A stretch of DNA of 64,000 nucleotides from assembly GCF_009728935.1 (NCBI RefSeq), contig NZ_CP034235.1, positions 2,208,001 through 2,272,000 on the forward strand, written 5' to 3'. How positions within the stretch are numbered: the first letter of the stretch is position 1; every line of letters starts with the position of its first letter. This document shows positions 52,794 to 62,418 of the stretch, in pieces. Source of the stretch: Paenibacillus psychroresistens. GTDB lineage: Bacteria; Bacillota; Bacilli; Paenibacillales; NBRC-103111. Made by a program: the position numbers and the translations under genes. The notes beneath the pieces were generated by a model, which saw nothing but the letters and a program-made list of their open reading frames with translations, was not told where the DNA came from and searched no databases.

Positions 52794-54674
52794 ATGGGAA
52801 GAATGAAATTAAATGCAGCGGAATATTACAGAAAAGTATACGGTGGCTGGCTTGGCAAGAATATAGGCGGTACATTAGGTGCACCTGTAGAGGGAAAGAT
52901 GGAATTGCTAGATTTAAAGTTTTATCCTATTCTGCCAGATGGGCCATTGGAAAATGACGATCTGGATTTACAGCTGGTTTGGCTGCACGCTCTAGAACAA
53001 TATGGAGCAAGGCTAACTGCTAAGGAGCTGGGACAGGAATGGTTAGAGCATGTATTCTTTCCGTTTGATGAGTACGGCTATGCGTTAACTAATTTAAGAA
53101 GAGGCTTGCAGGCTCCTATATCTGGTTGGTTTAATAACCCCTTCAATAACTGTATGGGCTCACCGATTCGCTCCGAAATTTGGGCAATGGTAGCTCCAGG
53201 TGCTCCACATGTTGCCGCATATTATGCTTATGAAGATGCCATTGTTGATCATGCCGCAGGTGAAGGTGTGTACGGTGAAGTTTTCTTCGCTGCCATTGAG
53301 AGTGCTGCCTTTGTAATTAGCGATCGCGACCAATTAATTCAAATTGGCTTAGCCTTTATCCCTAAGGAATGCCGTACAGCCATTGCTTTGCAGGATTTAC
53401 TTAAATGGCATCAAGCTGACAAAACATGGTTGGAAGCGCGTGAGTTAATCTTATTGCACCACGGTCATCCTAATTTTACCGATGCTCCGCAGAATATTGC
53501 CTTTACTATTCTTGGTTGGTTGTATGGAAATGATTTTGAAGATTCGATATTAAAGGCAGTAAACTGCGGCTACGATACAGATTGCACGGCTGCAACTTTG
53601 GCTGCTATTCTTGGGATTATTGGCGGACCGGAAAGCTTGCCAGAGCGTTGGGTAAAGCCAGTAGGGGATCGAGTAGTAGTAAGTCCGCCTATTAAGGGTT
53701 TTCCTGCACCGCAGGATTTGGATGAGCTTACAAGAAGAACAATGCGAATGGGCAGAGAGGTTTTGGCGGTTTGGGATACCCCAATTGACATAGTTGAAGA
53801 TCAACCCTCTTACTTTGGTGACTTAATTCAATGGGTTGATGAAATTCAAGCAGATGGAAAAGCAGATTTAGATCGCAATGTACGCAGGGATCGCTTCTTA
53901 CTCCCCCAAGGAACCTTTGATAATAGCGGACTTGAGCTGCTGATTGATTATGGTGTTGATGGACCTGTAATTGGAAGTGGTGCGAATAAACAAGTTAAAT
54001 TTATCTTAACTAATCATTCCAAAGAATTATGGGAAGGTAAGCTGAAGTTAACTTTACCTAACGGATGGACTGAAATAGACGAAAGGGATTTTACACTTGA
54101 ATGTGAAGCAAGCTTGGAATGGAATGTTGAAGTGCAAACAAATGAAACAACTTCAGCTTCCAACGAATTATCTTTGCATATTGCTCGGTACCATGATGAT
54201 CAGATATGGCATAAGGAGACCGTACATTTCATATTAGTAACAGCTGCACGCTGGTCATTGCGAGGTCCTGACCAAGAATCAGCAGTGGAAATAGATCTTC
54301 CTGGGAATGCGATTAATTTTAGCGAGCTGCTAAATACACAGCAGGTTGGAACTTATTACGCGTCATCCAATCTATTCAATCCAAGTACACGAACGGTTTT
54401 GTTAATTGCGGCAACCGCTGCACCGGTAAAGCTCAGCTTAAACGGTAAATTATTATTTGAAGATGAGCATCAAACGGAATTCATGCCAGCCTATCATCGA
54501 GCAGTAAGCAGTAAATCTGTAGAATTCGTTCTAGAAGAGGGAACTCATAAGCTGGAGATTGAAGCCATTAAGCAGACAAGTGAAAAGCTTGAAGTTTATA
54601 TTCTAGCTATAGCAGCATCTAAAACCAAAACCCCAGGATCCTTCTATAGCTACACGGATATCTTGTTTACTTAG
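52794..54674 (+). CDS. ADP-ribosylglycohydrolase-family protein with C-terminal beta domain
   Basis: 626 residues, cytoplasmic. The DraG fold covers about residues 1-330: metal-binding acidic cluster N54-D-D-L-D58 in PLENDDLDLQLVW and the second site D261-T-D263 in NCGYDTDCTAA. Beyond residue 370 there are two beta-rich regions, longer than a plain DraG protein (about 300 residues). Family members split ADP-ribose from proteins or small molecules. Position within glycan loci, between a sugar AraC regulator and a sugar importer, suggests a glycosidase-like role on an N- or O-glycoside; this is inference. ATG 52803 is an alternative start. Confidence 0.82.
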   Translation: MGRMKLNAAEYYRKVYGGWLGKNIGGTLGAPVEGKMELLDLKFYPILPDGPLENDDLDLQLVWLHALEQYGARLTAKELGQEWLEHVFFPFDEYGYALTNLRRGLQAPISGWFNNPFNNCMGSPIRSEIWAMVAPGAPHVAAYYAYEDAIVDHAAGEGVYGEVFFAAIESAAFVISDRDQLIQIGLAFIPKECRTAIALQDLLKWHQADKTWLEARELILLHHGHPNFTDAPQNIAFTILGWLYGNDFEDSILKAVNCGYDTDCTAATLAAILGIIGGPESLPERWVKPVGDRVVVSPPIKGFPAPQDLDELTRRTMRMGREVLAVWDTPIDIVEDQPSYFGDLIQWVDEIQADGKADLDRNVRRDRFLLPQGTFDNSGLELLIDYGVDGPVIGSGANKQVKFILTNHSKELWEGKLKLTLPNGWTEIDERDFTLECEASLEWNVEVQTNETTSASNELSLHIARYHDDQIWHKETVHFILVTAARWSLRGPDQESAVEIDLPGNAINFSELLNTQQVGTYYASSNLFNPSTRTVLLIAATAAPVKLSLNGKLLFEDEHQTEFMPAYHRAVSSKSVEFVLEEGTHKLEIEAIKQTSEKLEVYILAIAASKTKTPGSFYSYTDILFT

Positions 54675-54753
54675 TATTTTTTACTTCGTCAATTGCACCT
54701 CATTATATATTTAAGATTAAGATTGAAACAAAGTCCTTGAAATATACAAGGAA

Positions 54754-54786
54754 AGGGCAGATCGAATGCAATCATTCGTCTGTCCT
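54754..54786 (+). terminator. Hairpin in the gap after the ADP-ribosylglycohydrolase gene
   Basis: AGGGCAGA and CGAATG pair with CATTCG and TCTGTCCT around CAAT, one bulged T. A strong stem but without T run. The rest of the 315-base gap 54675-54989 holds only the operator box at 54960. Confidence 0.5.
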
Positions 54787-54959
54787 GAACTTAATGAGGA
54801 TCAACATGGAAATAGACCTGTTCATTTTTCCGCCAGCAAGAGAAGTTAGGTAATACATACAAGTTAAATTTCTTTAAACAAATCTTTGTTATGAACTATG
54901 AAGTTTATGGAATCAAAATAGATCTCCAGATTTAAAAGGTATCTTGAAAATATAAACGA

Positions 54960-54978
54960 ACTAAAGTATACTAAAGCA
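54960..54978 (+). promoter_or_regulatory. GntR/LacI regulator box 1 (autoregulatory)
   Basis: ACTAAAGTATACTAAAGCA, 11 bases before the regulator's start codon. It matches box 2 at 56212 at 15 of 19 positions. A regulator box so near the start codon suggests autorepression. Confidence 0.55.
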
Positions 54979-54989
54979 GAGGTGGAGAT

Positions 54990-56126
54990 ATGGAACAAGA
55001 TCATAAGATATATATGTACCAACAAATTGTGAATGATTATAAACAAAAGATACTTAGTGGTGAGCTCAAGCCACACGATTCTATACCAAATCAGTCCGAT
55101 CTGGCTCGATTGTATAATACCAGTGAAATGACATCCCGCAGGGCACTGAGTGAATTGGTGCTTGAAGATTTAATCTATCGAATCCGCAGTAAAGGTACTT
55201 TTGTCAAAGATCAAAAGTCAGGCATTGAGCGCAGCAGCAAAATAATTAAGCCTTTACCGCAGCTTAAACGGATTTATTTTGCCCATCCAGGGGTCAAAAT
55301 GCGCATGTTCACTTTAGACTTCTATCGCAATTTGCTATCAGGCATTCAAGCCATATGCGAAGAAAATGATGTGGAATTTCGTATTCTCGATCTGGGCCCG
55401 AAATTTGAACTGCCAGATGAGGAAGATGCAGGTTATGTGCTGATTACAGACGTTCCTACGGCAAGAATGGACTATGTGGAAGCATTGCAGCAGTGGAAAA
55501 AGGAAGAACGCAAGATGGTTACCGTTCAGTTTAGCTATCCTCATCTGCAAATTCCATATGTAATTGAAGATAACCTAACAGGGGGTTATCTGGCTACACA
55601 GCATCTCTTATCACTCGGACATCGGCGCATTGGGATAATTCTCACTGGAACCTCGCAGCTCCATTTAAATCATGAGTTTTCTTTACGGCTCCAAGGATAC
55701 AAGCTGGCTTTGTCCTTATATCATATCGACTTTGATCCTGAATTAGTTAGTGTAGTGGATAAAATGTACGAAGATGAAAGCATGGGTGCAGAAGGCTTTG
55801 AAGCCCTGATGTCATTGTCGGAGCCACCAACGGCGATATTCGCAGTAGGCGATTACAAGGCTTTAGGTGTCATTAATGCAGCCCGTGAAAGATCGTTAAG
55901 CATACCCAATGATTTAAGTGTAATCGGATATGATAATGAAATGTTTGGCGAGCACATTGATCCTGGACTTACAACGATTGACCATAACACATACCTGTTT
56001 GGTACAAGGGCAGCAGAGATGCTGCTGTTTAACTGGAAGCCATATAATGCAGCAGAAACAGTTGTTGACACTGTCGTTCCTAAGCTGATTATTCGTGACA
56101 GTACCAAGGAATATACCCAAGATTAA
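54990..56126 (+). CDS. GntR/LacI chimeric transcription regulator, AraR type
   Basis: 378 residues. N-terminal GntR winged helix (about 1-75; SDLARLYNTSEMTSRRALSEL), then a LacI-type sugar-binding core (about 80-370; GYLATQHLLSLGHRRIGIIL and SVIGYDNEMFGEHI). AGGTGGAG precedes the ATG. Proteins with this build are sugar-induced repressors. It lies directly before importer 4, and boxes at 54960, 56212 and 56261 fit control of itself and that operon. Inducer unknown, perhaps a mannose- or rhamnose-containing sugar given the downstream enzymes. Confidence 0.9.
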   Translation: MEQDHKIYMYQQIVNDYKQKILSGELKPHDSIPNQSDLARLYNTSEMTSRRALSELVLEDLIYRIRSKGTFVKDQKSGIERSSKIIKPLPQLKRIYFAHPGVKMRMFTLDFYRNLLSGIQAICEENDVEFRILDLGPKFELPDEEDAGYVLITDVPTARMDYVEALQQWKKEERKMVTVQFSYPHLQIPYVIEDNLTGGYLATQHLLSLGHRRIGIILTGTSQLHLNHEFSLRLQGYKLALSLYHIDFDPELVSVVDKMYEDESMGAEGFEALMSLSEPPTAIFAVGDYKALGVINAARERSLSIPNDLSVIGYDNEMFGEHIDPGLTTIDHNTYLFGTRAAEMLLFNWKPYNAAETVVDTVVPKLIIRDSTKEYTQD

Positions 56127-56158
56127 TTAGATAAGACACCCAGACATACACAATCATT

Positions 56159-56198
56159 AAAACGTTTGTTTGTCTTAGGATAAATAAACGTTTTTTTT
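56159..56198 (+). terminator. Terminator of the GntR/LacI gene
   Basis: AAAACGTTTGTTTG pairs with TAAATAAACGTTTT around an 8-base loop, followed by a T run. Confidence 0.85.
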
Positions 56199-56211
56199 GT
56201 TTATATGTTTT

Positions 56212-56280
56212 AGTAAAGAATACTAAAGTACATATAATTAATTTGTTTACATTTAAAATAAAGTATAGTATTCTAAAAAC
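56212..56280 (+). promoter_or_regulatory. Importer-4 promoter with regulator boxes 2 and 3
   Basis: Box 2 is AGTAAAGAATACTAAAGTA (56212-56230), containing TTTAGTA/TACTAAA as inverted repeat when the preceding bases are included. Box 3 (56261-56280) carries TAGTATTCT, the reverse complement of part of box 2, and overlaps the -10 TATTCT (56269-56274). The -35 TTTACA is at 56246-56251, 17 bp before. Binding at box 3 would block the polymerase. Confidence 0.62.
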
Positions 56281-56368
56281 ATCAAATAACATTCTTTATC
56301 CAGAATGTTTGATGCAAACATTTATAAGTGGGGAATTGTCGTAAACTATCCTAGAGAGGAAGATTTAA

Positions 56369-57706
56369 ATGAAAATGAAAAAAGCAACATTATTGACAGC
56401 TTCAGTTCTACTTGCTATGAGTATGTTGACTGCTTGCGGAACCAAAAAGGCTGAAACTGAGAGCGCTTCCTCATTAGCGCCAGCTGCAACTGCAGTAGCA
56501 ACAGCAGCACCGGAAGCGACGGCTGCTCCAGGAAGCGACCCGTTCACATTAAGCGTTTATTATTGGACAGAAACAGAATCTAAGCCTTACATCGAAGCAG
56601 CTGAGAAGAAATTCAAAGAAAAATATCCAAATGCAAAATTAGAGTATAAAGTAGTGCCAGGCGCTAAATTGACAGAAATCCTGAATACCGATCTTGCAGC
56701 TGGTCAAGGCGCAGATGTGCTTTTTAATCAAAGTCCTACCGTACTTGCTAAAGGCGGCTACATAGCTGATTTATCTGATCAGCCCTATGCACCTAACATG
56801 CTTACTACATTAACAGATGCGAATTCATTTGAAGGCAAGCTATATGGAGCTGGTTTGAATACAGCAACGTTCGGCGTGCTCTACAACAAGAAGATTTTCG
56901 CTGATCTTGGCCTTGCAGCTCCAAAAACATGGGACGAGTTCCTAGCCGTTTGCGAAGCAATCAAAGCTAAGGGAATCACGCCAATCACTGGCGGCTTTAA
57001 AGACAACTGGACAGCATGGGCACTTACATTGCCGATCATTGAAAACTCCACTTACGGAACTCATCCTAATTTCGAGAAGGATCTTTACGACGGCGTAGCA
57101 AAAGTGAATTCACCTGAAGTGAATAACGCTTTCGGGAAAATTGAGCAATTGGCGCAAAAAGGTTACTTTAACGCAAACGCATTATCGATCAATTATGATC
57201 AAGAGCAACAAATGTTTGCGGATGGAAAAGCAGCGATGGTCGTATTCGGACCTTGGTTCTTGGCTGATGTAGGCAAAAAGACTCCACAAGTAGATGTTGG
57301 CTTCTTCCCATTATTCGATGAGAATGGCAAATCCACATTGATCTCGGGTGTTGATGTATCTTTATCCGTCAATGCTAAGTCCAAGCACATTCAAGAAGCT
57401 AAAGACTATGTAGCTATTCTAATGGATAAAGACATTTTGCCTGTTTACTTGAAAGACAAAAACTCGCTTCCAGGTATTAAAGGTGTAACCGCTGACTATA
57501 CATTCCCTGGTATGCAGGATATTGTTACTGCACTTTCCACATTGCCAACAGCTCCACAATTCCAGCTTAAATTGCCTCCATCTGTATTGAATAAGTTGAT
57601 TGACACAGTTATTAAAACCATTGCCGATAAGAAATTTGATCCTAAAGATCTGGATCAAGCAGACAAGCTATACGAGAAAGATAAATCAACGGTTTCCTTT
57701 AAATAA
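56369..57706 (+). CDS. Extracellular solute-binding lipoprotein, family 1 (importer 4)
   Basis: 445 residues. Lipobox MLTAC, an Ala/Thr-rich tether, then the family 1 sugar-binding fold (FTLSVYYWTETESKPYIEAAE; ADVLFNQSPTVLAKGGYIADL; LYGAGLNTATFGVLYNKKIF). Shorter than the LplA-like proteins of importers 1-3 and of a different subgroup, matched by MalF/MalG-type permeases. GAGAGGAAG precedes the ATG. Confidence 0.9.
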   Translation: MKMKKATLLTASVLLAMSMLTACGTKKAETESASSLAPAATAVATAAPEATAAPGSDPFTLSVYYWTETESKPYIEAAEKKFKEKYPNAKLEYKVVPGAKLTEILNTDLAAGQGADVLFNQSPTVLAKGGYIADLSDQPYAPNMLTTLTDANSFEGKLYGAGLNTATFGVLYNKKIFADLGLAAPKTWDEFLAVCEAIKAKGITPITGGFKDNWTAWALTLPIIENSTYGTHPNFEKDLYDGVAKVNSPEVNNAFGKIEQLAQKGYFNANALSINYDQEQQMFADGKAAMVVFGPWFLADVGKKTPQVDVGFFPLFDENGKSTLISGVDVSLSVNAKSKHIQEAKDYVAILMDKDILPVYLKDKNSLPGIKGVTADYTFPGMQDIVTALSTLPTAPQFQLKLPPSVLNKLIDTVIKTIADKKFDPKDLDQADKLYEKDKSTVSFK

Positions 57707-57731
57707 TTAGAATACGAAATGTTCCAAGTAC

Positions 57732-57753
57732 CGGCTGCCCTTAGTGGCAGCCG
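57732..57753 (+). other. Intercistronic hairpin between binding protein and permeases
   Basis: CGGCTGCC and GGCAGCCG form a perfect 8-bp stem around CTTAGT, with no T run. Such hairpins after a binding-protein gene commonly protect its message from 3' decay and keep the protein more abundant than the permeases. Confidence 0.6.
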
Positions 57754-57781
57754 ATACCATTTCCAAATGGGGTGAAATGCA

Positions 57782-58669
57782 GTGAAACGTTTGAAACCGT
57801 CTCAAAAGAATTTACTGGGGTATCTAATGTTCGTTCTCCCAGCCATGCTAATCTTCTTGGTATTTGTTTATTATCCGCTTTTTAGAACGGTCGGTTATTC
57901 ACTTACGGAATGGGATGGAATGAGTAAACCCATCTATATTGGTTTGAAGAATTTCCATTACCTGATTGAAGACGAATCGTTTATCCAATCCGCTAAAAAC
58001 AATATTTTCTTCGCCCTCATCACAATGATTATCGGAAATCCGCTTTTTTTGCTTTTGGCACTAGCCTTGAATCTCCCGTTAAAAACCCGTGGTTTTCTAA
58101 GGACAATGTACTATTTGCCGCAGCTCATGAGTCTAATGGTCATTTCGGTCATTTGGGGTTTGATTCTGCAATATGACGGTGTATTCAATACACTGCTGCA
58201 TACGATGGGCATTGATGGACTCATTCATGATTGGCTGGGCAGCCGAAAGATAGCTTTAAATACAATTATTTTTATGAATGAGTGGCAGACAGCTGGATTC
58301 GGGGCCGTTATCTACCTGGCAGGCTTGCAATCTATTCCGGAAGACCTTTATGAAGCAGCCAAAATCGATGGAGCTTCCGCTTGGCGTAGACTCTGGCATA
58401 TTACTTTGCCTTTGCTAATGCCTTCCTTCGGAATAATCAATTTCCTGCTCCTTGTAGGTGGAATGCGTTACTTTGATATTCCTTATGTCATGACGAATGG
58501 TGGGCCTGGTGATGCTACCTCAACCATGGCGCTTAAAGTCTATAAATTCGCTTTCGTTGACCGTCAGATGGGTTATGCGACGGCAGCTTCAGTTGCCTTT
58601 ATGGTAGTTATTATTGCGCTGACATCCATCCTTCTATATTTCTCCAGAAAAAGAGAGGTGGAGTACTAA
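57782..58669 (+). CDS. Sugar ABC importer permease, MalF/UgpA type (importer 4)
   Basis: 295 residues, GTG start with GGGGTGAAA upstream. Six transmembrane helices, EAA loop EAAKIDGASAWRRL near residue 191. The final base overlaps the next start (TAATG). Pairs with the next permease for the family 1 lipoprotein upstream. Confidence 0.9.
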   Translation: MKRLKPSQKNLLGYLMFVLPAMLIFLVFVYYPLFRTVGYSLTEWDGMSKPIYIGLKNFHYLIEDESFIQSAKNNIFFALITMIIGNPLFLLLALALNLPLKTRGFLRTMYYLPQLMSLMVISVIWGLILQYDGVFNTLLHTMGIDGLIHDWLGSRKIALNTIIFMNEWQTAGFGAVIYLAGLQSIPEDLYEAAKIDGASAWRRLWHITLPLLMPSFGIINFLLLVGGMRYFDIPYVMTNGGPGDATSTMALKVYKFAFVDRQMGYATAASVAFMVVIIALTSILLYFSRKREVEY

Positions 58670-59499
58670 TGGCTGTAGGTACGAAAAAATGGAGACTTTG
58701 GCTGATTGAGCTGATTGTAATGTTCTTTGGCTTACTGGTGTTTTTTCCCTTTGTCCTGCTTATTGTGACGAGCTTCAAAACAGACCGCAAGGTGTTTGAT
58801 TTTCTGAATGTTCCTGATTTTACGTACTTCGACAATTTTGCTAAAGTGCTGAAACAGGCTTCTTTCTTCCAATCGCTAGGCAACACAGTTTATATAACCG
58901 GCATAAGCATCCTGTTATTAATTGCCGTATCGTCCATGGCGGGTTATGCAATTTCACGTGGTGGAGGCAAGCTGTTTGGCATTATGCTGATGGTGTTGCT
59001 GAGCGGCATGATCATCCCTGTACAGGTTAGCATGGTACCTCTATTTAAGATGGGGATAGCACTTGGTTTATCTAATACAAGAACGATGCTCGTTCTGTTA
59101 TATACAGCAATCAATATTCCTTTTGCCGCTTTCATTTATGTTGGGTTTACGAAGACGATACCACGGGAGCTTGAAGAAGCAGGAAAAATCGATGGCTGCA
59201 ATCGGTTTAACATGTTCTGGCGCATCATATTCCCACTATTGCTGCCTGCAACAGGAACGGTTGTTGTAACAACAATATTCCCGATCTGGAATGACTTCCA
59301 GTACCCACTTATTTTTCTACGGGGGGATACCAAACAGACCTTGATTTCATTGATTTTTAGCTTCAGAGGGCAATATTCAACAGAGTGGGGGCCGGTATTC
59401 GCCTTGTGTTTGTTGTCGACACTTCCGCTCGTAGCTTTGTTCCTGCTTGTACAAAAACAATTCTTTAAGCAAGTGACTGGCGGTGCCCTGAAGGGGTAA
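58669..59499 (+). CDS. Sugar ABC importer permease, MalG/UgpE type (importer 4)
   Basis: 276 residues, six transmembrane helices, EAA loop EEAGKIDGCNRFNM near residue 169, C-terminus FFKQVTGGALKG typical of the family. Start overlaps the stop of its partner. No ATPase follows. Confidence 0.9.
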   Translation: MAVGTKKWRLWLIELIVMFFGLLVFFPFVLLIVTSFKTDRKVFDFLNVPDFTYFDNFAKVLKQASFFQSLGNTVYITGISILLLIAVSSMAGYAISRGGGKLFGIMLMVLLSGMIIPVQVSMVPLFKMGIALGLSNTRTMLVLLYTAINIPFAAFIYVGFTKTIPRELEEAGKIDGCNRFNMFWRIIFPLLLPATGTVVVTTIFPIWNDFQYPLIFLRGDTKQTLISLIFSFRGQYSTEWGPVFALCLLSTLPLVALFLLVQKQFFKQVTGGALKG

Positions 59500-59544
59500 C
59501 CCATTGTTAAACTGTGACTGAAAATGAAGGGAGATTTCACTACG

Positions 59545-62007
59545 ATGCGAGATTTACAACAGAAATGGAAAATTGCCGTTATTCATCATTCACATACAGA
59601 TATCGGTTACACGGAACGCCAAGAAAAAATTGAACGGTACCATGTCGATTTTATACGTCAAGCAGTTGAGATTTGCGAGAATGCGTTTCATGGAATTAAA
59701 CCCGAATGGCAAGGATTTCGCTGGGTATGTGAGAATTTCTGGCCGGTAGAGAGGTTTTTAGCTAAGTCAGACTCATTGTTGATCGAAAAGTTCGAAGCAG
59801 CTGTTCGTAGAGGCGACATCGAGCTGACAGCTAATTACTTGAATATGACCGATCTGATAGACATTCCAGTGTTAAGCAAGAATATAGCCAAGTCCTTTGC
59901 ATACGCAGAAAAATTGGGAGTGAAGATTCGCTCTGCGATGATTGCTGATATCAACGGGATGAGCTGGGGATATGCGCAAGCGCTTGTTGATGCTGGTGTC
60001 GAGCATTTATTCTCCTGTTTGCATCCGCAGCATGGCATGTTTCCCCTAGGTCAGAAACAAATTCCATTCTGGTGGGAAACGCCTAATGGCCAAAAGCTGC
60101 TAGTCTGGAACGGTGACCTCTATCATATTGGCAACAATCTCGGACTTGTTCCAGGTGCACTGGACTCTTATATGCTGCAAGATGAATATCATATTTCGGC
60201 TAGCATGGATAATCATTTTGAAGTTGCTGAAACACGGATTTTTAGGTACCTTGCACAGCTGGAAGCGGACAAACATCCTTATGATTTTGTGCCCATGATG
60301 GTATCCGGCTTGATTACGGACAACGCTCCGCCTAATGGTGATATAGTTAGCTTTATTCGCGAATGGAATGAGAGATTCGGAGCTCAGGTCGAGCTTGAGA
60401 TGATGACGTTGGGTCAATTCTTCGACATTGTTCAAGTGCAGCCGCAAGAAATTCCCGTCTACCAGGGAGATTGGCCTGATTGGTGGTCAGACGGTGTTGG
60501 CTCAACTGCTGCGGCAACCAAGATTTTTCGCGAAGCACAGCGGCAGCTAGCACAAGTACGCCGGCTTGATCCGATGGAAGCCTATACCAATGCTGAGCAG
60601 ATGGCAGAGGCGGAATATCAGCTAACCCTATATGCTGAACATACGTGGGGTTACTCATCTTCGGTTAAGGAGCCATGGAATGCGCTTGTCCAGACATTAG
60701 GCTCAAGAAAAGAGCTGAGCGCAACCCGCGCGCATCAAATAATATATGAGACATTAGACGAGGTGCTTGCAGCAAGAGGTGAAGCACAGCTTGCAGTCAA
60801 CATTCCTTTTCTATATGCAATTATTAACCCGCAAGACCATCCCACTGAGGATTTATATAAGCTTCACATCGATTATTGGGAGCAGACCAAATTTGCAGGT
60901 GCGTTTGAGGTCGTGGAGGCTAAGTGCGGAGAAGTGCTGGCGCATCAGGTTCAAACAGTTGCCCGCGGCACATTGATCTGTGTCGTCGCAAAGCTTCAGG
61001 CTAAGGAAGAAAAGAAGCTGTATATCCGGTTTATTGAAACAGCTTCCGATAAAACGATTTCCTCCCGAAGACTTCGCGGCACGGATGGCGTAGAGGATAT
61101 TGCTACTGTTTTCGAACAAAGTGCACAAGACAATAACCTGAGAATTCAATTCGATGGAACTTCGATTGAAACACCTAATGTGAGGATATCTTGGGAAACA
61201 GGTAAGGGAATTACAGAATGGATACCAACAGATACGGGAGTTAACTTGATCAAAGCTGGTGTTCTGGCTGGTGCTTTTACGCCGGTATATGAAGTTACGC
61301 CCGTGCCTATTAAAGAAAAAATGGTTGAGTCACGTGTAAACATGGGCAGAAACCGCAAAGGCTCGCATGTCAAACGTTCAGTTGGTATTCTGTCCGGTGT
61401 ACGGGAAGTCATGAATGGACCTTTGTTAGCAACCTATGAATTCGATTATGAAGTGCCGGGCATTAGCTATTATTCCATGCTTTTAACTTTATTTACAGGT
61501 TTGTCCAGAGCAGACGTTCAGGTTCGCATGCACAAAGATAGTGTATGGCAGCCGGAAAATGTTTATATTGGCTTGCCGTTTCAAACGGGTCAAGACGAGA
61601 ATAAGGAGCTATGGCTGGAGAAAACAGGAGCACTTGTCCGCGCCTGGAAAGATCAATTGCCCGGTACCAATACAGATTATTCCTGTATTCAAGAAGGCGT
61701 TGCCTGCACTTCTGATACTTATGGAATTGCTATAGCTACACCAGATACCCCGTTAATGCAGCTAGGAACTTTAGCGTATAAAAAGCGGCAGCTTGCAGGA
61801 GATAAACACCTTGATTTTAACTCGCTTAACATGTATTCTTGGGTGCTTAACAATTATTGGGAAACCAACTTTAAAGCGACTGTCGGCGGTTTTTATGAAT
61901 TCGATTATCACATTGGCTGGGGCTCTGAGTTTACCAATCCTCAAGCTGCATTAGCTTGGTGCCATGATATCAATGCTGGATCAATCGGAATACGTCTTAG
62001 TAAATAA
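59545..62007 (+). CDS. GH38-type alpha-mannosidase
   Basis: 820 residues from ATG 59545, the start with AAGGGAG upstream; ATG 59524 has none. Cytoplasmic. N-terminal (beta/alpha)7 domain with zinc-binding H17 and D19 in HSHTDIGYT and the nucleophile D135 in MIADINGMSWG; helical part near 330-430 (AEHTWGYSS supplies another zinc-binding His); then large beta domains. Family knowledge: retaining alpha-mannosidases. It resembles the subgroup with a DUF5054-like body rather than the eukaryotic N-glycan type. It is 45 bases after the importer and should cut the imported oligosaccharide. Confidence 0.87.
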   Translation: MRDLQQKWKIAVIHHSHTDIGYTERQEKIERYHVDFIRQAVEICENAFHGIKPEWQGFRWVCENFWPVERFLAKSDSLLIEKFEAAVRRGDIELTANYLNMTDLIDIPVLSKNIAKSFAYAEKLGVKIRSAMIADINGMSWGYAQALVDAGVEHLFSCLHPQHGMFPLGQKQIPFWWETPNGQKLLVWNGDLYHIGNNLGLVPGALDSYMLQDEYHISASMDNHFEVAETRIFRYLAQLEADKHPYDFVPMMVSGLITDNAPPNGDIVSFIREWNERFGAQVELEMMTLGQFFDIVQVQPQEIPVYQGDWPDWWSDGVGSTAAATKIFREAQRQLAQVRRLDPMEAYTNAEQMAEAEYQLTLYAEHTWGYSSSVKEPWNALVQTLGSRKELSATRAHQIIYETLDEVLAARGEAQLAVNIPFLYAIINPQDHPTEDLYKLHIDYWEQTKFAGAFEVVEAKCGEVLAHQVQTVARGTLICVVAKLQAKEEKKLYIRFIETASDKTISSRRLRGTDGVEDIATVFEQSAQDNNLRIQFDGTSIETPNVRISWETGKGITEWIPTDTGVNLIKAGVLAGAFTPVYEVTPVPIKEKMVESRVNMGRNRKGSHVKRSVGILSGVREVMNGPLLATYEFDYEVPGISYYSMLLTLFTGLSRADVQVRMHKDSVWQPENVYIGLPFQTGQDENKELWLEKTGALVRAWKDQLPGTNTDYSCIQEGVACTSDTYGIAIATPDTPLMQLGTLAYKKRQLAGDKHLDFNSLNMYSWVLNNYWETNFKATVGGFYEFDYHIGWGSEFTNPQAALAWCHDINAGSIGIRLSK

Positions 62008-62034
62008 TGGTTTATCATTTTAGGAGGAATACAT

Positions 62035-62355
62035 ATGGCTCGCTCTTCATTTGTACTGCGGATATCTCCTGCTGATTATGAGACTTACGTGGATAGACAT
62101 CGTCATGTCTATCCCGATTTGCTTGCAGCCTTCGGCGAAGCAGGGATCACCTCATACAGCATTTATTATTACGAAGGCTTGCTGTTTGCTTATATGGAAG
62201 CAGAGGATTTTGCCTATGTTTCAAAAGTGTTGTCCAGTCACCCGGCTAGTCACAGATGGGCGGCTTTTATGTCAGATATATTGTTATGCTGGGAGAATGG
62301 CAACGATTCTGTTCAAATTGAGGAGGTGTTTCATTACGCGCATCAGGACCAATAG
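62035..62355 (+). CDS. L-rhamnose mutarotase-family protein
   Basis: 106 residues, the normal length of RhaM. Motif D20-R-H22-R-H-V-Y-P-D-L corresponds to the RhaM active-site region, followed by SIYYYEGLLFAYMEAEDF and RWAAFMSDIL. TAGGAGGA precedes the ATG. It converts between alpha and beta anomers of a 6-deoxyhexose (rhamnose, possibly fucose). Placed after an alpha-mannosidase-type enzyme, so the substrate may contain deoxysugars. Confidence 0.88.
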   Translation: MARSSFVLRISPADYETYVDRHRHVYPDLLAAFGEAGITSYSIYYYEGLLFAYMEAEDFAYVSKVLSSHPASHRWAAFMSDILLCWENGNDSVQIEEVFHYAHQDQ

Positions 62356-62418
62356 AGAGAGAGTTTTTGGTTAGAATTGGAGAAGGGGCCATGTTAATAA
62401 AATAAAGAGGTGGATCTA

